Source: Candidatus Cloacimonadota bacterium
GTDB lineage: Bacteria > Cloacimonadota > Cloacimonadia > Cloacimonadales > Cloacimonadaceae
Direction: 5' to 3'
Length of the DNA stretch: 10,653 nucleotides
Assembly (NCBI GenBank): GCA_028681035.1
Contig: JAQUJJ010000120.1
Span: 1 to 10,653 of the forward strand
The position numbers and the translations under genes are program-made. This document shows, one piece after another, positions 1 through 5,971 of the stretch (its first letter is position 1; every line of letters starts with the position of its first letter). A model generated the notes under the pieces. It was not told the DNA's origin. It saw only the letters and a program-made list of their open reading frames with translations, and did no database searches.

Positions 1-183
1 GCCATTGGGAATGGCAAACCAGTGGTTTATTATCTGCGATAAGCCACCCACGCCACCTGGTGCCATGTTGTATGGCAAGAGAAACCAAGAATAACCTATG
101 GCAAAAAAGATGGAGGCAAAGATGATGCCCGTAAAATTGGTAATCTCTCGCTTTATACGTTGTTTTCTACTAAGCTTCTTCAT
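1..183 (-). CDS. YitT-family integral membrane protein, N-terminal part (runs off left edge)
   Basis: The minus strand reads 61 codons from the ATG at 183-181 to the window edge, so only the N-terminus is present. It starts with a basic cytoplasmic stretch (MKKLSRKQRIKRE), followed by a hydrophobic helix (about residues 15-36) leading into LLPYNMAPGGVGGLSQII. A first helix ending in 'P-x-x-x-APGGVxGL' is the hallmark N-terminus of the YitT/DUF161 membrane protein family, whose members are polytopic inner-membrane proteins of uncertain transport function. A good Shine-Dalgarno (AAAGGAGT, complement of 191-198) lies 7 nt before the ATG and fixes the start. The gene is divergent from the nucleoside kinase operon. 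Family assignment rests on this short region only; the specific substrate is unknown. Confidence 0.85.
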   Translation of the reverse strand, partial: MKKLSRKQRIKREITNFTGIIFASIFFAIGYSWFLLPYNMAPGGVGGLSQIINHWFAIPNG

Positions 184-190
184 TGCTTAT

Positions 191-198
191 ACTCCTTT
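191..198 (-). promoter_or_regulatory. Strong Shine-Dalgarno of the YitT-family gene
   Basis: The minus strand reads AAAGGAGT, then 7 nt, then ATG. This is the best ribosome binding site in the window. Most plus-strand genes here have weak or absent Shine-Dalgarno sequences and instead abut or overlap the preceding gene. Confidence 0.75.
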
Positions 199-208
199 AA
201 ATAACTGT

Positions 209-214
209 ATTATA
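209..214 (-). promoter_or_regulatory. Possible -10 box of the YitT-family gene
   Basis: The minus strand reads a perfect TATAAT (plus-strand ATTATA). A start about 7 nt downstream would give a very short leader of about 20 nt, just enough to hold the Shine-Dalgarno. No good -35 is visible 16-18 bp further upstream, so the call is tentative. The surrounding sequence is AT-rich, so a chance match is possible. Confidence 0.35.
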
Positions 215-242
215 GATAAATAACATTATTATGATCTTGGCT

Positions 243-371
243 TTAGGGTTCGATAATTATAAACATCCTAATGTCTTGACTAAAATCCATAGTGAATTTC
301 TCTGGCTCCTCACCCTGTTTAGCAGCATTGGTAAGCGGCTCTACAACAAATACTGTAGAGCAGGGTTTCCA
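243..371 (-). pseudogene. Coding-like remnant without a start (possible decayed gene end)
   Basis: On the minus strand this is 42 sense codons ending in TAA (245-243). It begins WKPCSTVFVVEPLTNAAKQG and continues with EEPEKFTMDF and RMFIIIEP. The composition looks protein-like (mixed charged and hydrophobic residues, no low-complexity run), but no in-frame ATG, GTG or TTG precedes it. The same frame stays open upstream back to the TAA at 446-444 apart from one TGA at 374-372. That upstream part (for example FPVVGQHADAAGLCLA) overlaps the start of the plus-strand kinase. I do not recognise a family. It could be a fragment of a decayed gene, part of a repeated intergenic element, or coincidence. 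Confidence 0.25.
339..360. repeat. Inverted repeat CTCTACA-N8-TGTAGAG upstream of the kinase operon
   Basis: CTCTACA (339-345) and TGTAGAG (354-360) form a perfect 7-bp inverted repeat with an 8-nt centre. ACCCTG (312-317) and CAGGGT (361-366) are also complementary and enclose it, so the RNA could form a nested structure. A dyad of this size and position, about 80 bp before the kinase start, could be a repressor operator or an RNA hairpin. No T-run follows, so it is not a typical intrinsic terminator. A weak promoter-like pair (TTGGTA 328-333, 17 bp, TACTGT 351-356) overlaps it. Confidence 0.4.
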
Positions 372-390
372 TCATGCTAAACATAGACCA

Positions 391-408
391 GCAGCATCAG
401 CGTGCTGC
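391..408 (+). promoter_or_regulatory. Hairpin GCAGCA-N6-TGCTGC in the kinase leader
   Basis: A perfect 6-bp stem with a 6-nt loop (TCAGCG) lies about 30 nt upstream of the kinase start codon. It would be transcribed as part of the 5' leader if transcription begins near or before 370. It leaves the AAAGGAA-type ribosome binding site (about 427-433) free. Its function is unknown; a short stem like this may be incidental. Confidence 0.3.
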
Positions 409-439
409 CCTACAACCGGAAAAAAGAAAGGAAATAAAT

Positions 440-2101
440 ATGATTATCGATATCAGATTAGACGGCAATAAACATAGCCTATTGGAGCTGGATAAACCAC
501 GCTCTATAGCACAAATAATTAAAACCACGGATATAGACAGCGACCAAGTTCTTTCCTACAAAATCAACCACAGGGAATATGTCAATGAAGATTATATCCC
601 AGATAGGGAAACACTAGTAAACTGCATCACCTATAAGCACCCAGAAGGTAACAGGATATATCAGGATTCGGCGATATTTATCATGGCAAAAGCCCTGCAT
701 ACGCTGATGGGTAACGAACATTCTATGGTGGTAGAACATTCCATTGGAGATGGTGTATTTTGCGAAGTATTTAACACAGAGCGTTTTACCGAGCAGGATT
801 GTGCCCGCATAAAAGAAGAGATGTTGCGTATCGTTGAATCCGATTTGCCGATAGACCGCATTGAAGTGAAAACAGATGAAGCTATTGATATATTTAACAC
901 CATGGCTCGCAAAGATATTGTAAAAAACTTGAAGTACAATTACCAGGAAACGGTGCAAGTTTATAGATGCGGAAAATACTACGACCGTTTCATTCGCACC
1001 CTTGCCGACCGTACCGGTATGATTCGCAGTTTTGATTTAGTCTATCATTCACCGGGGTTTATCTTACGTTTCCCTGTTTCAAACATTCAAGCAGAGATGA
1101 AAAGCTTTAGTATTCCTAAGAAAGTATTTGCCCTTCATCAGGAACATGATAAATGGCTTGATATCCTTCGGGTGCACAATATCTTAGATGTAAATAAACT
1201 TACGGATAACTACGAGATATCTCAGTTTATTCTGGTGGAGGAAGCCCTTCACGAAAAGAAAATAGCCGAGATTGCTGCCGATATTGTTACCAAGAAAGAT
1301 GTGAAGCTAATTCTCATTGCAGGTCCTTCATCTTCAGGAAAAACAACATTTGCCAAGAGATTAAGTGTGCAGCTTCAGGCTTCTAAAGCCAAACCTATTG
1401 TAGTTGGAATGGACGACTATTTCATCAATAGAGATAAAACAGCCCGTAAAGATAATGGTGATTTTGATTTTGAATCTATCTATGCGATGGATTTAGATTT
1501 CCTAAATATGCAGCTTACCCAATTGCTGGATGGGGAACAAATTGAACTACCGCACTATGATTTTACGCGTGGCGTAAGGCGGAGAAGTAATAATTATGTG
1601 AAACTTGGCAAAGACAACGTGGTAATAATGGAAGGCATTCACGGATTGAATGATGCCCTAACAGAAGCAATCCCTGCAAACCGCAAGGTAAAGATTTACA
1701 TTAGTGCGCTCAATCAATTGAATATAGATAACCACAATCGCATCCCAACCACGGATTGTCGATTGCTGAGAAGGATAATAAGAGACCATCAGTACCGTGG
1801 ATACAGCGCAGAAGAAACCATGATTAGGTGGCGTGACGTACGAGAAGGAGAAGAAAAGAATATCTTCCCATTTCAAGAGAATGCAGATTATATGTTCAAT
1901 AGCAGCCTTACATATGAACTGGGGATTCTTAGGAAACATGCCTGGAGATTGCTGAAACATGTGCCGCCGAGTTCATCAGCATACATGGAGGCAAACCGCT
2001 TATTATATCTGATATCACATACAAAAGATATATCTGATGCCTTAGTGCCACACAATTCCATTATCCGTGAATTCACTAACGGCAGTATATTCTCTTACTA
2101 G
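440..2101 (+). CDS. TGS/ThrRS-like domain-containing nucleoside (uridine-type) kinase
   Basis: This is a 553-residue cytoplasmic kinase of the phosphoribulokinase/uridine kinase superfamily, fused to a threonyl-tRNA-synthetase-like N-terminus. Residues about 1-60 resemble a TGS domain and about 70-230 the ThrRS second additional domain. From residue 290 the kinase begins: Walker A GPSSSGKTT at 295-303, GMDDYF at 323-328, PHYDFTRG from 371 and VVIMEGIHGL further on, matching the uridine-kinase fold. The likely reaction is ATP-dependent phosphorylation of a nucleoside in salvage, though the exact substrate of this family is not settled. I chose ATG 440 because AAAGGAA sits just upstream and the protein then opens with the TGS strand (MIIDIRLDG). 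An in-frame ATG at 374 would add 22 unlike residues. The ThrRS-type zinc ligands are replaced. First gene of a tight run; mutL starts 5 bp after its stop. Confidence 0.88.
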   Translation: MIIDIRLDGNKHSLLELDKPRSIAQIIKTTDIDSDQVLSYKINHREYVNEDYIPDRETLVNCITYKHPEGNRIYQDSAIFIMAKALHTLMGNEHSMVVEHSIGDGVFCEVFNTERFTEQDCARIKEEMLRIVESDLPIDRIEVKTDEAIDIFNTMARKDIVKNLKYNYQETVQVYRCGKYYDRFIRTLADRTGMIRSFDLVYHSPGFILRFPVSNIQAEMKSFSIPKKVFALHQEHDKWLDILRVHNILDVNKLTDNYEISQFILVEEALHEKKIAEIAADIVTKKDVKLILIAGPSSSGKTTFAKRLSVQLQASKAKPIVVGMDDYFINRDKTARKDNGDFDFESIYAMDLDFLNMQLTQLLDGEQIELPHYDFTRGVRRRSNNYVKLGKDNVVIMEGIHGLNDALTEAIPANRKVKIYISALNQLNIDNHNRIPTTDCRLLRRIIRDHQYRGYSAEETMIRWRDVREGEEKNIFPFQENADYMFNSSLTYELGILRKHAWRLLKHVPPSSSAYMEANRLLYLISHTKDISDALVPHNSIIREFTNGSIFSY

Positions 2102-2106
2102 TAAGC

Positions 2107-3996
2107 ATGAAGTTAATCAATATTCTATCAGAAGACGTCCGCAATAAGATTGCCGCCGGCGAAGTAATCGAAAGACCAGCTTCGGTGGTAAAAGAACTGG
2201 TGGAAAACGCTATTGATGCCGGCTCAACAAGTATAATTGTGGTTGCCGAAAATGGCGGTAAAGACCTAATAAGAATCTTAGATAATGGCACAGGGATGAG
2301 TAGCGATGATGCTCTGTTAGCTTTTGAACGCCATGCGACGAGTAAGATTAAAACTGTAGATGACATCATTCACATTGGCTCTCTTGGCTTTCGTGGAGAA
2401 GCACTTTCTTCCATAGCATCAGTATCCAGCCTAAGCCTCGTAACCCGCACCGAAGAAGACGCTATGGCAACTGTAGTGGAATTCAATTCCGGTAAGCTCA
2501 CCAATGTAAGTAAGACCTCGGCAAACACTGGAACTACCATTACCGTCCGCGGCTTATTCAAATCTTTACCAGCCCGCCGTAAATTTCTGCGCACGGCTAA
2601 TGTTGAAATTCGCTATATTCTTAAATACATTCATTATCAAGCCCTGCTGTATCCTGCAATTAGTTTCAAGCTGGTTATCGATGGACGAGAAAAGCTATCT
2701 TATATTGGGACTGAAGATAGAAACCAAAGGATGAGCGAAGTGTTTGGCAGCGCATTTTTTAGCGATGACATCATTTTCGTTTCTGGCTCTCATAATGGAT
2801 ATTCGATAGAAGGTTACATCTTCGGGTTGGAAGATAGAAGGGATAAACTCATTGATGCGCAATATGCCTTTATTAATGGGCGGTTTATTAATGACAAGAC
2901 CGTTAAACATAGCATAAAAGCAGCCTACGAACCTTTTATTCTTAAAACCCGAACTTGGCAAAAAGGCAGCACACCGCCTTACATTTTGTTCTTAAGCGTT
3001 CCTTGTGAACAAATTGATATTAACGTACACCCCGCCAAAGAGGAAGTTAGATTCAGAGAGGGCAATATAGTACATAGCCTAATCTTTGAGACCATCACGC
3101 TTGCCCTGCGTAAATACGAGGAAGATAAATTTGCCTCTGCTAAGATGAGATTCCAAGCTTTCTCCACACCTCAACCGACCACATCATTAGAGCGAGATAT
3201 ATTTGTAAAGAATGTGGAAGTTCCCCGTTATTCGCAGTACAAGAAGGAATATGCTAACCTCTACCAGGATGATTTGTTTAGGGGAGAACCTGCTAAGAAT
3301 GCACAGAACATTCCTATCTACAATCCCGATAAAGCGGATGAAGATGCGCCAGAGATATTTTCAGACCAACCTAATGACCAGCTACCCTATAGCATCTTGC
3401 TGAAAAATGAAGAAGATTATATTAACCCTTGGCAGCTTCATAATACCTATATCTTTATTCAGGTAGAAGATGGATTGGTGATTTTAGACCAGCATGCCGC
3501 TCACGAAAGAATATTGTATGAGAAGCTGATACATCGCACATCAGGCACACCCGCTACTCGCCAAAAGCTGATAATTCCGTTGGTGGTGGATATACCCCCC
3601 TATATCGCAGCAGAGACAAGTGAATTGATAGATGCCAATCTGGAGCTGCTGGAAAAGATAGGTTTTGTGTTGAAGAAGTTTAGTGGGGATTCTTTGGTGA
3701 TAGAGGAAATACCCGCTGAATTGGGTGATTTCCAGGGTGGGCAAGTGTTTATTGAAATACTTAAAACACTGGAGCAAGAATTGGAAGTGAATACAGATTT
3801 CAGAGATAGTCTGGCAAAATCTATTGCCTGTAAGGCAGCTATAAAAGCCAACCATAAGCTATCTCGCAAAGAAATGCTTAGCTTGATTAATGACCTGTTT
3901 GCCTGCCATGTGCCATATTTTTGTCCGCATGGTCGTCCGCTTATTATCAAGATGCCACTAAGCGATTTCGAGAAAAAATTCAAGCGTATTCTATGA
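2107..3996 (+). CDS. mutL: DNA mismatch repair protein MutL (endonuclease type)
   Basis: This 629-residue protein matches MutL along its length. The GHKL ATPase N-terminus shows ELVENAIDAGS (30-40), DNGTGM (59-64) and GFRGEAL (94-100). A variable, acidic linker (about 335-425) precedes the C-terminal dimerisation/endonuclease domain. That domain carries the metal-binding motif DQHAAHE-RILYE (461-472), an ACKAAIKA segment and CPHGRP (606-611). These are features of MutL proteins that nick DNA themselves in bacteria lacking MutH. Two beta-clamp-like motifs are visible: QDDLF (387-391) in the linker and QKLIIP (486-491), the latter aligning with the known clamp site of Bacillus MutL. There is no clear Shine-Dalgarno; the start lies 5 bp after the kinase stop, suggesting coupled translation. 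Its TGA overlaps the miaA ATG. No mutS lies in the window. Confidence 0.97.
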   Translation: MKLINILSEDVRNKIAAGEVIERPASVVKELVENAIDAGSTSIIVVAENGGKDLIRILDNGTGMSSDDALLAFERHATSKIKTVDDIIHIGSLGFRGEALSSIASVSSLSLVTRTEEDAMATVVEFNSGKLTNVSKTSANTGTTITVRGLFKSLPARRKFLRTANVEIRYILKYIHYQALLYPAISFKLVIDGREKLSYIGTEDRNQRMSEVFGSAFFSDDIIFVSGSHNGYSIEGYIFGLEDRRDKLIDAQYAFINGRFINDKTVKHSIKAAYEPFILKTRTWQKGSTPPYILFLSVPCEQIDINVHPAKEEVRFREGNIVHSLIFETITLALRKYEEDKFASAKMRFQAFSTPQPTTSLERDIFVKNVEVPRYSQYKKEYANLYQDDLFRGEPAKNAQNIPIYNPDKADEDAPEIFSDQPNDQLPYSILLKNEEDYINPWQLHNTYIFIQVEDGLVILDQHAAHERILYEKLIHRTSGTPATRQKLIIPLVVDIPPYIAAETSELIDANLELLEKIGFVLKKFSGDSLVIEEIPAELGDFQGGQVFIEILKTLEQELEVNTDFRDSLAKSIACKAAIKANHKLSRKEMLSLINDLFACHVPYFCPHGRPLIIKMPLSDFEKKFKRIL

Positions 3997-4931
3997 TCCC
4001 CCTTATCGTAATTGAGGGAGCTACTGCATCGGGCAAATCTAGTCTTGCAATACAGCTTGCCAAAGAACTAAATACAGAAATCATCTCTGCTGATTCAAGA
4101 CAAGTGTACAAATTTATGGATATTGGAACAGCCAAAGTAACGCCTGAACAGTTGTGCGAAGTAAAACATCACTTGGTAAACATCATCACTCCCGACCAAA
4201 GCTTTAATGCAGGAATGTTCACCAAGCTCGCTACAGAAGCTATAAATAGAACATGGGCACATAACAAAATACCCATTATCTGCGGTGGCACCGGGCTGTA
4301 TGTACAAAGTTTGTTAAAAGGATTATGCGCTTTGCCAGACATTCCCGAACAAATAAGAACCGATTTGAAAGCAGAGATGGATGCAGAAGGGATTGATTCT
4401 CTATATCGCAGGCTTCAAATGGTGGACGAGAGCTTTGCCTCAAAAATTAGCCGCAAAGACAGGCAAAGAATATTGAGAGGTTTGGAAGTATTTCTCGGTA
4501 CGGGAATACCCATAAGCCAGCATTGGCAGAATCAGACACCTGACAACAGCTATAAAGTGTTTAGGATTCTGCTTGATATTCCCAGAGACCTTCTTTATCA
4601 TCGTATTAACTCACGGATAAACAGTATGGTAGCCAGCGGTTTAATTGATGAAATCAAAGGCTTGTTTAGTATGGGTTATGATGATGATTCACCTGGCTTG
4701 AAAACCCTTGGTTATAAGGAGTTTATTCCCTATATTAATGGGCTAAGCAGTTTAGAAGATTGTCTAACATCAGCAGCTCAACATCATCGCAATTATGCCA
4801 AACGACAGATAACGTGGTATAGAAAATGTACATTTGATTTGACATTATTAGATACTTCAGTTAGAATATCAGAAGTAGTAAATATAATTGAGATTCTACT
4901 GACTGGGGAAAAAAATGCAAATCGTCGCTAA
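3993..4931 (+). CDS. miaA: tRNA dimethylallyltransferase MiaA
   Basis: MiaA transfers the dimethylallyl group of DMAPP to N6 of adenosine 37 in tRNAs that read codons starting with U, the first step to ms2i6A. The 312-residue product has the expected length. It shows the P-loop GATASGKSS (9-17), the substrate-binding DSRQVY (34-39) with MDIGTAK following, GGTGLY (98-103) and the C-terminal KTLGYKE. The start is set by the ATGA overlap with the mutL stop (ATG 3993-3995, TGA 3994-3996). The frame is open a further 24 codons upstream inside mutL, but MiaA proteins begin a few residues before the P-loop, so the overlap start is right. The mutL-miaA order is widespread in bacteria. Its 3' end overlaps the next gene by 17 bp. 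Confidence 0.97.
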   Translation: MIPLIVIEGATASGKSSLAIQLAKELNTEIISADSRQVYKFMDIGTAKVTPEQLCEVKHHLVNIITPDQSFNAGMFTKLATEAINRTWAHNKIPIICGGTGLYVQSLLKGLCALPDIPEQIRTDLKAEMDAEGIDSLYRRLQMVDESFASKISRKDRQRILRGLEVFLGTGIPISQHWQNQTPDNSYKVFRILLDIPRDLLYHRINSRINSMVASGLIDEIKGLFSMGYDDDSPGLKTLGYKEFIPYINGLSSLEDCLTSAAQHHRNYAKRQITWYRKCTFDLTLLDTSVRISEVVNIIEILLTGEKNANRR

Positions 4932-5766
4932 AGTATTTGATTACGAGATTACACAAATAGACCTTGAGCGAGAATGTTCTAGGTTAAACAGGGTTGCCAC
5001 ACCCGAAAACGAGAACATTGCCATAGTTTATTTGGTTGATAGATATTTATTGTTTGCCAAGGCAAATGAATTAGGATTGAAAGTAACCGATACAGAATAT
5101 GATGATGCACTCATGGAATTGATTGACCAAGAAGAACCGCTTGGTCTGTCTAGTGAGGCAATACAAGAATTGAAGGCATCGGAACTAGAGTTTCTATTGA
5201 AGAGATATCTACTTATTCAAAAGTACATACACATCGTATGCCCGGATAGTGTAACCATAACCTCTAACAAACTGTACGAGTTCTACAATGAAAACCAAGA
5301 GATATTTCAAAGCATGGAAAGCGTACATTGCTCTCATATTTTAGTACAGCAAAGCGATGAAGCCGAACAAAAAATACATGATGTTCGCACTCAAATAAAG
5401 AATGCAGATGATTTTAAGCGGATTAGTATGAGTTGCTCGGATTGCCCCAGCAACGTTTCATGTGGTGATCTTGGTTGGTTTCCTAAGGGGAAAATGATTA
5501 AGGAGATAGACGATATCGCATTTTCCTTACGCATTGGTGAAATAAGCCAGCCTTTTAAATCTTCATACGGATATCATATTCTGATGCTTTTAGACCGTAA
5601 AGAATCTGCAACAATACCCTTTGAAGATATCAAGGATAGCTTGCATACAAGGCTATTGCAGATAGAAAAGGAATATTTCCTTAAAAAACACATTGCCGAA
5701 CTACGAGAACAATATGCAAACAGTATTGTTATGTTTTCCAGTGAGTTAGGTAAATTAGCGAATTAG
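4915..5766 (+). CDS. Parvulin-type peptidyl-prolyl isomerase, cytoplasmic, NifM-like
   Basis: This 283-residue protein has a helical N-terminal part (1-130) and a PpiC/rotamase domain (about 137-235), then a charged C-terminal helix. In the rotamase domain I see VHCSHILV (137-144, conserved parvulin histidine at 141), DCPSNVSCGDLGWF (176-189), and SSYGYHILML near the domain end. The 'CPS...GDLGWF' signature and helical N-terminus recall NifM and SurA/PpiD-type rotamases. There is no signal peptide or membrane segment, so a cytosolic folding helper is likely; no nif genes are visible, so a nitrogenase role cannot be inferred. Cysteines 139, 174, 177 and 183 cluster in the domain. GGGGA lies shortly before ATG 4915, and the start overlaps miaA by 17 bp. 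Last gene of the first run. Confidence 0.82.
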   Translation: MQIVAKVFDYEITQIDLERECSRLNRVATPENENIAIVYLVDRYLLFAKANELGLKVTDTEYDDALMELIDQEEPLGLSSEAIQELKASELEFLLKRYLLIQKYIHIVCPDSVTITSNKLYEFYNENQEIFQSMESVHCSHILVQQSDEAEQKIHDVRTQIKNADDFKRISMSCSDCPSNVSCGDLGWFPKGKMIKEIDDIAFSLRIGEISQPFKSSYGYHILMLLDRKESATIPFEDIKDSLHTRLLQIEKEYFLKKHIAELREQYANSIVMFSSELGKLAN

Positions 5767-5836
5767 TGTCATGCCAAGCATGGTGTGGCATACCACAGCA
5801 TCTAGAGGGTGTTTCGATGGCAGCTCTGCTGACACT
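5765..5836 (+). promoter_or_regulatory. Structured element after the PPIase: outer 7-bp stem with alternative inner hairpins
   Basis: AGTGTCA (5765-5771) pairs perfectly with TGACACT (5830-5836), closing a 58-nt interior. Inside, two hairpins compete for the same bases: ATGCCA (5771-5776) with TGGCAT (5786-5791), and TGTGG (5784-5788) with CCACA (5793-5797) around a CATA loop. The outer stem overlaps the PPIase stop codon. No T-run follows, so simple termination is unlikely. It could be a 3'-UTR fold, a small RNA, or one half of a folded trxB leader. Confidence 0.35.
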
Positions 5837-5870
5837 TCCAATTCAGGAGATTGGCAGCCCAATCAAGTAA
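5817..5870 (+). CDS. Possible 17-residue leader peptide upstream of trxB
   Basis: ATG 5817 opens a short frame, MAALLTLPIQEIGSPIK, ending at TAA 5868-5870. A Shine-Dalgarno-like GAGGG (5805-5809) lies 7 nt upstream. The frame covers three mutually complementary segments (CCAAT, GATTGGCAG, CCAATC), so a translating ribosome would decide which pairs can form. The peptide has no run of one regulatory amino acid beyond a modest leucine content. An ORF this short can occur by chance, so confidence is low. Confidence 0.2.
   Translation: MAALLTLPIQEIGSPIK
5849..5864 (+). promoter_or_regulatory. Hairpin GATTGG-CAGC-CCAATC in the trxB leader
   Basis: A perfect 6-bp stem with a 4-nt loop. It is followed by AAGTAAAC rather than a T-run, so it is not an intrinsic terminator by itself. 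It excludes the longer-range pairing of 5850-5857 with 5888-5895, and also the pairing of CCAAT 5838-5842 with ATTGG 5850-5854. Confidence 0.4.
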
Positions 5871-5905
5871 ACTGCATCTGGTTTTGCCTGCCAATTATTG
5901 TTTTC
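5850..5905 (+). terminator. Possible weak terminator or attenuator: ATTGGCAG/CTGCCAAT stem with T-rich tail
   Basis: ATTGGCAG (5850-5857) pairs perfectly over 8 bp with CTGCCAAT (5888-5895), and AAAC/GTTT (5869-5872/5881-5884) could pair inside the loop. The stem is followed by TATTGTTTTC (5896-5905), which is T-rich but interrupted. The 30-nt loop is long for an intrinsic terminator, so it may be weak or conditional. It could end the upstream PPIase transcript or attenuate readthrough into trxB. Confidence 0.3.
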
Positions 5906-5971
5906 ACTTGACTAATCCCCCCACACTTAAACTAAAGTACTAACGATTAACTTGCCATATAAGGATGAATT

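Larger units (their letters stand above)
5767..5971 (+). other. 205-bp spacer between the PPIase gene and trxB
   Basis: This is the longest gap inside the plus-strand genes and very unlike the near-zero spacings elsewhere, so it probably holds the regulatory region of the trxB-alaS-GT9 unit. It contains several complementary segments and a possible 17-codon ORF. A -35-like TTGACT (5908-5913) is present, but no convincing -10 stands 16-18 bp downstream. The trxB Shine-Dalgarno AAGGA (5961-5965) is clear. A C-run (5917-5922) lies between. I see no tRNA or recognised riboswitch class. Confidence 0.6.

Noticed and set aside
276..281. TTGACT as a -35 box for the kinase operon
   Set aside because: No -10-like hexamer lies 16-18 bp downstream (the sequence there is TTCTCTGG).
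339..374. In-frame TGA (374-372, minus strand) followed closely by a hairpin, as a selenocysteine codon with a SECIS-like loop
   Set aside because: The spacing is suggestive, but the frame has no start codon, no recognised selenoprotein motif is present, and the hairpin is short. Chance or gene decay is simpler.
374..439. Upstream in-frame ATG (374) as the start of the nucleoside kinase
   Set aside because: It would add 22 residues of unlike composition (glutamine-rich, then basic) before the conserved TGS beginning, has no good ribosome binding site, and overlaps the leader hairpin. ATG 440 has AAAGGAA just upstream.
614..958. Open minus-strand frame of 114 codons opposite the kinase gene
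   Set aside because: It is antisense to a well-supported kinase coding region, and its translation shows no recognisable domain.
3541..3983. Two open minus-strand frames opposite the mutL 3' half
   Set aside because: Both lie antisense to conserved MutL motifs (DQHAxxE region to CPHGRP), with no ribosome binding site or family resemblance noticed.
3921..3992. Longer MiaA starting at 3921 inside mutL
   Set aside because: The extra 24 residues translate the mutL C-terminus in another frame. MiaA proteins begin a few residues before the P-loop, and the ATGA overlap at 3993-3996 is a typical coupled start.
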